Source: CAVVYV01 sp963818205
GTDB lineage: Bacteria; Actinomycetota; Thermoleophilia; Solirubrobacterales; 70-9
Reading direction: 5' to 3'
NCBI GenBank assembly: GCA_963818205.1
Contig: CAWFRG010000013.1
Span: forward strand, 1-64,000
Length of the DNA stretch: 64,000 bases
Made by a program: the position numbers and the translations under genes. Of the stretch, positions 63,813-64,000 are shown one piece after another (position 1 is the stretch's first letter; each line of letters begins with the position of its first letter). A model generated the notes under the pieces. That model was not told the DNA's origin, searched no databases, and saw only the letters and a list, made by a program, of their open reading frames with translations.

Positions 63813-64000
63813 GACAAACGCTCCTCCGCCGAGGCCGTGACCAGCTCCGCGAGAGACTCGCGGATGGCGTCGCCACCCTCCCTCTCCAGCAGGCCCTCCA
63901 CCCCAGGCCTGGCGACGATCACGTAATCGTGCCCCTCCGGGAGCTCGCCTGCGAGCTGCCAGAAGCCCTCTCGGACCGCTCGCTTCACCTTGTTCCGCTG
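63809..64000 (-). CDS. rnpA: Ribonuclease P protein component (C-terminal part)
   Basis: The right edge cuts the gene. The 63 visible codons start with RNKVKRAVREGFWQL, the RNR-like basic helix that contacts P RNA and tRNA, continue with YVIVARPGVEGL and end before the TGA at 63809-63811. It processes tRNA 5' ends with the RNA subunit. rpmH and dnaA should lie beyond. Confidence 0.92.
   Translation of the reverse strand, partial: QRNKVKRAVREGFWQLAGELPEGHDYVIVARPGVEGLLEREGGDAIRESLAELVTASAEERLS

Noticed and set aside
59907..64000. parS sites near the parA/parB gene
   Set aside because: I looked for the TGTTTCACGTGAAACA-type palindrome and close variants and saw none in the window; sites may lie beyond the right edge.

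Overview
The window is GC-rich, densely packed chromosome from an actinobacterium. Gene content best fits the deep-branching class Thermoleophilia (Solirubrobacterales-like); this is inferred from gene families and gene order, not from a marker phylogeny. The right end carries the origin-proximal block rnpA, yidD, yidC, jag, rsmG, parA/parB on the minus strand, so dnaA and oriC should lie just past position 64000.

Layout. 1-3.0 kb: two convergent polytopic membrane proteins and a small anchored protein. 3.0-9.1 kb: pyrE, an L,D-transpeptidase, an ABC-2 exporter (permease and ATPase), an RDD-CPBP membrane protein, a HAD hydrolase and an MscS channel. 9.1-15.5 kb: class A PBP, YggU-like protein, GT87-like protein, thiL and a degenerate M28 membrane protein. 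15.7-23 kb: OmpR-type two-component system, HtrA lipoprotein, inositol-phosphatase-like protein and two trehalose enzymes. 23-31.6 kb: rpsF-ssb-rpsR-rplI-dnaB-dnaC-like-purA, then a membrane protein, a nucleotide-sugar dehydrogenase and a GlsB protein. 31.6-38.0 kb: a 6.4-kb genomic island in tRNA-Lys. 38-48.7 kb: tatA/tatC, dCTP deaminase, menaquinone genes (menG, prenyl synthase), a Bacillus-like menaquinol:cytochrome c reductase and a haem block (hemL, an AhbA/AhbB-like fusion, hemB). 48.7-54 kb: an ABC exporter, a YmdB-like protein, and a GT87-like gene invaded by copies of a structured repeat. 54-59.8 kb: GtrA, a phosphodiesterase, an aminotransferase, ddl, a bifunctional nuclease and tRNA-Ile. 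59.9-64 kb: the origin-proximal block.

Two things dominate. First, a family of about 90-130 bp repeats (four copies, 48.8-53.8 kb) has outer and inner stems that differ in sequence between copies but keep pairing. This is the pattern of a selected RNA or single-stranded DNA structure, and one copy sits inside a gene. Second, about 40 single-base indels, mostly +1, break reading frames of essential genes (dnaB, ssb, rpsR, purA, PBP1a). Protein similarity continues across each break, so these are most simply sequence or assembly errors. Such genes are reported over their corrected span, with approximate break positions.

The island is bounded by a perfect 44-bp repeat of the tRNA-Lys 3' half. 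It carries an MFS protein with two cyclic-nucleotide-binding domains, a cupin gene flanked by unusual palindromes, a truncated MmgE/PrpD gene and an ArsR-AHSA1-RibD cassette. No integrase gene is visible in it.
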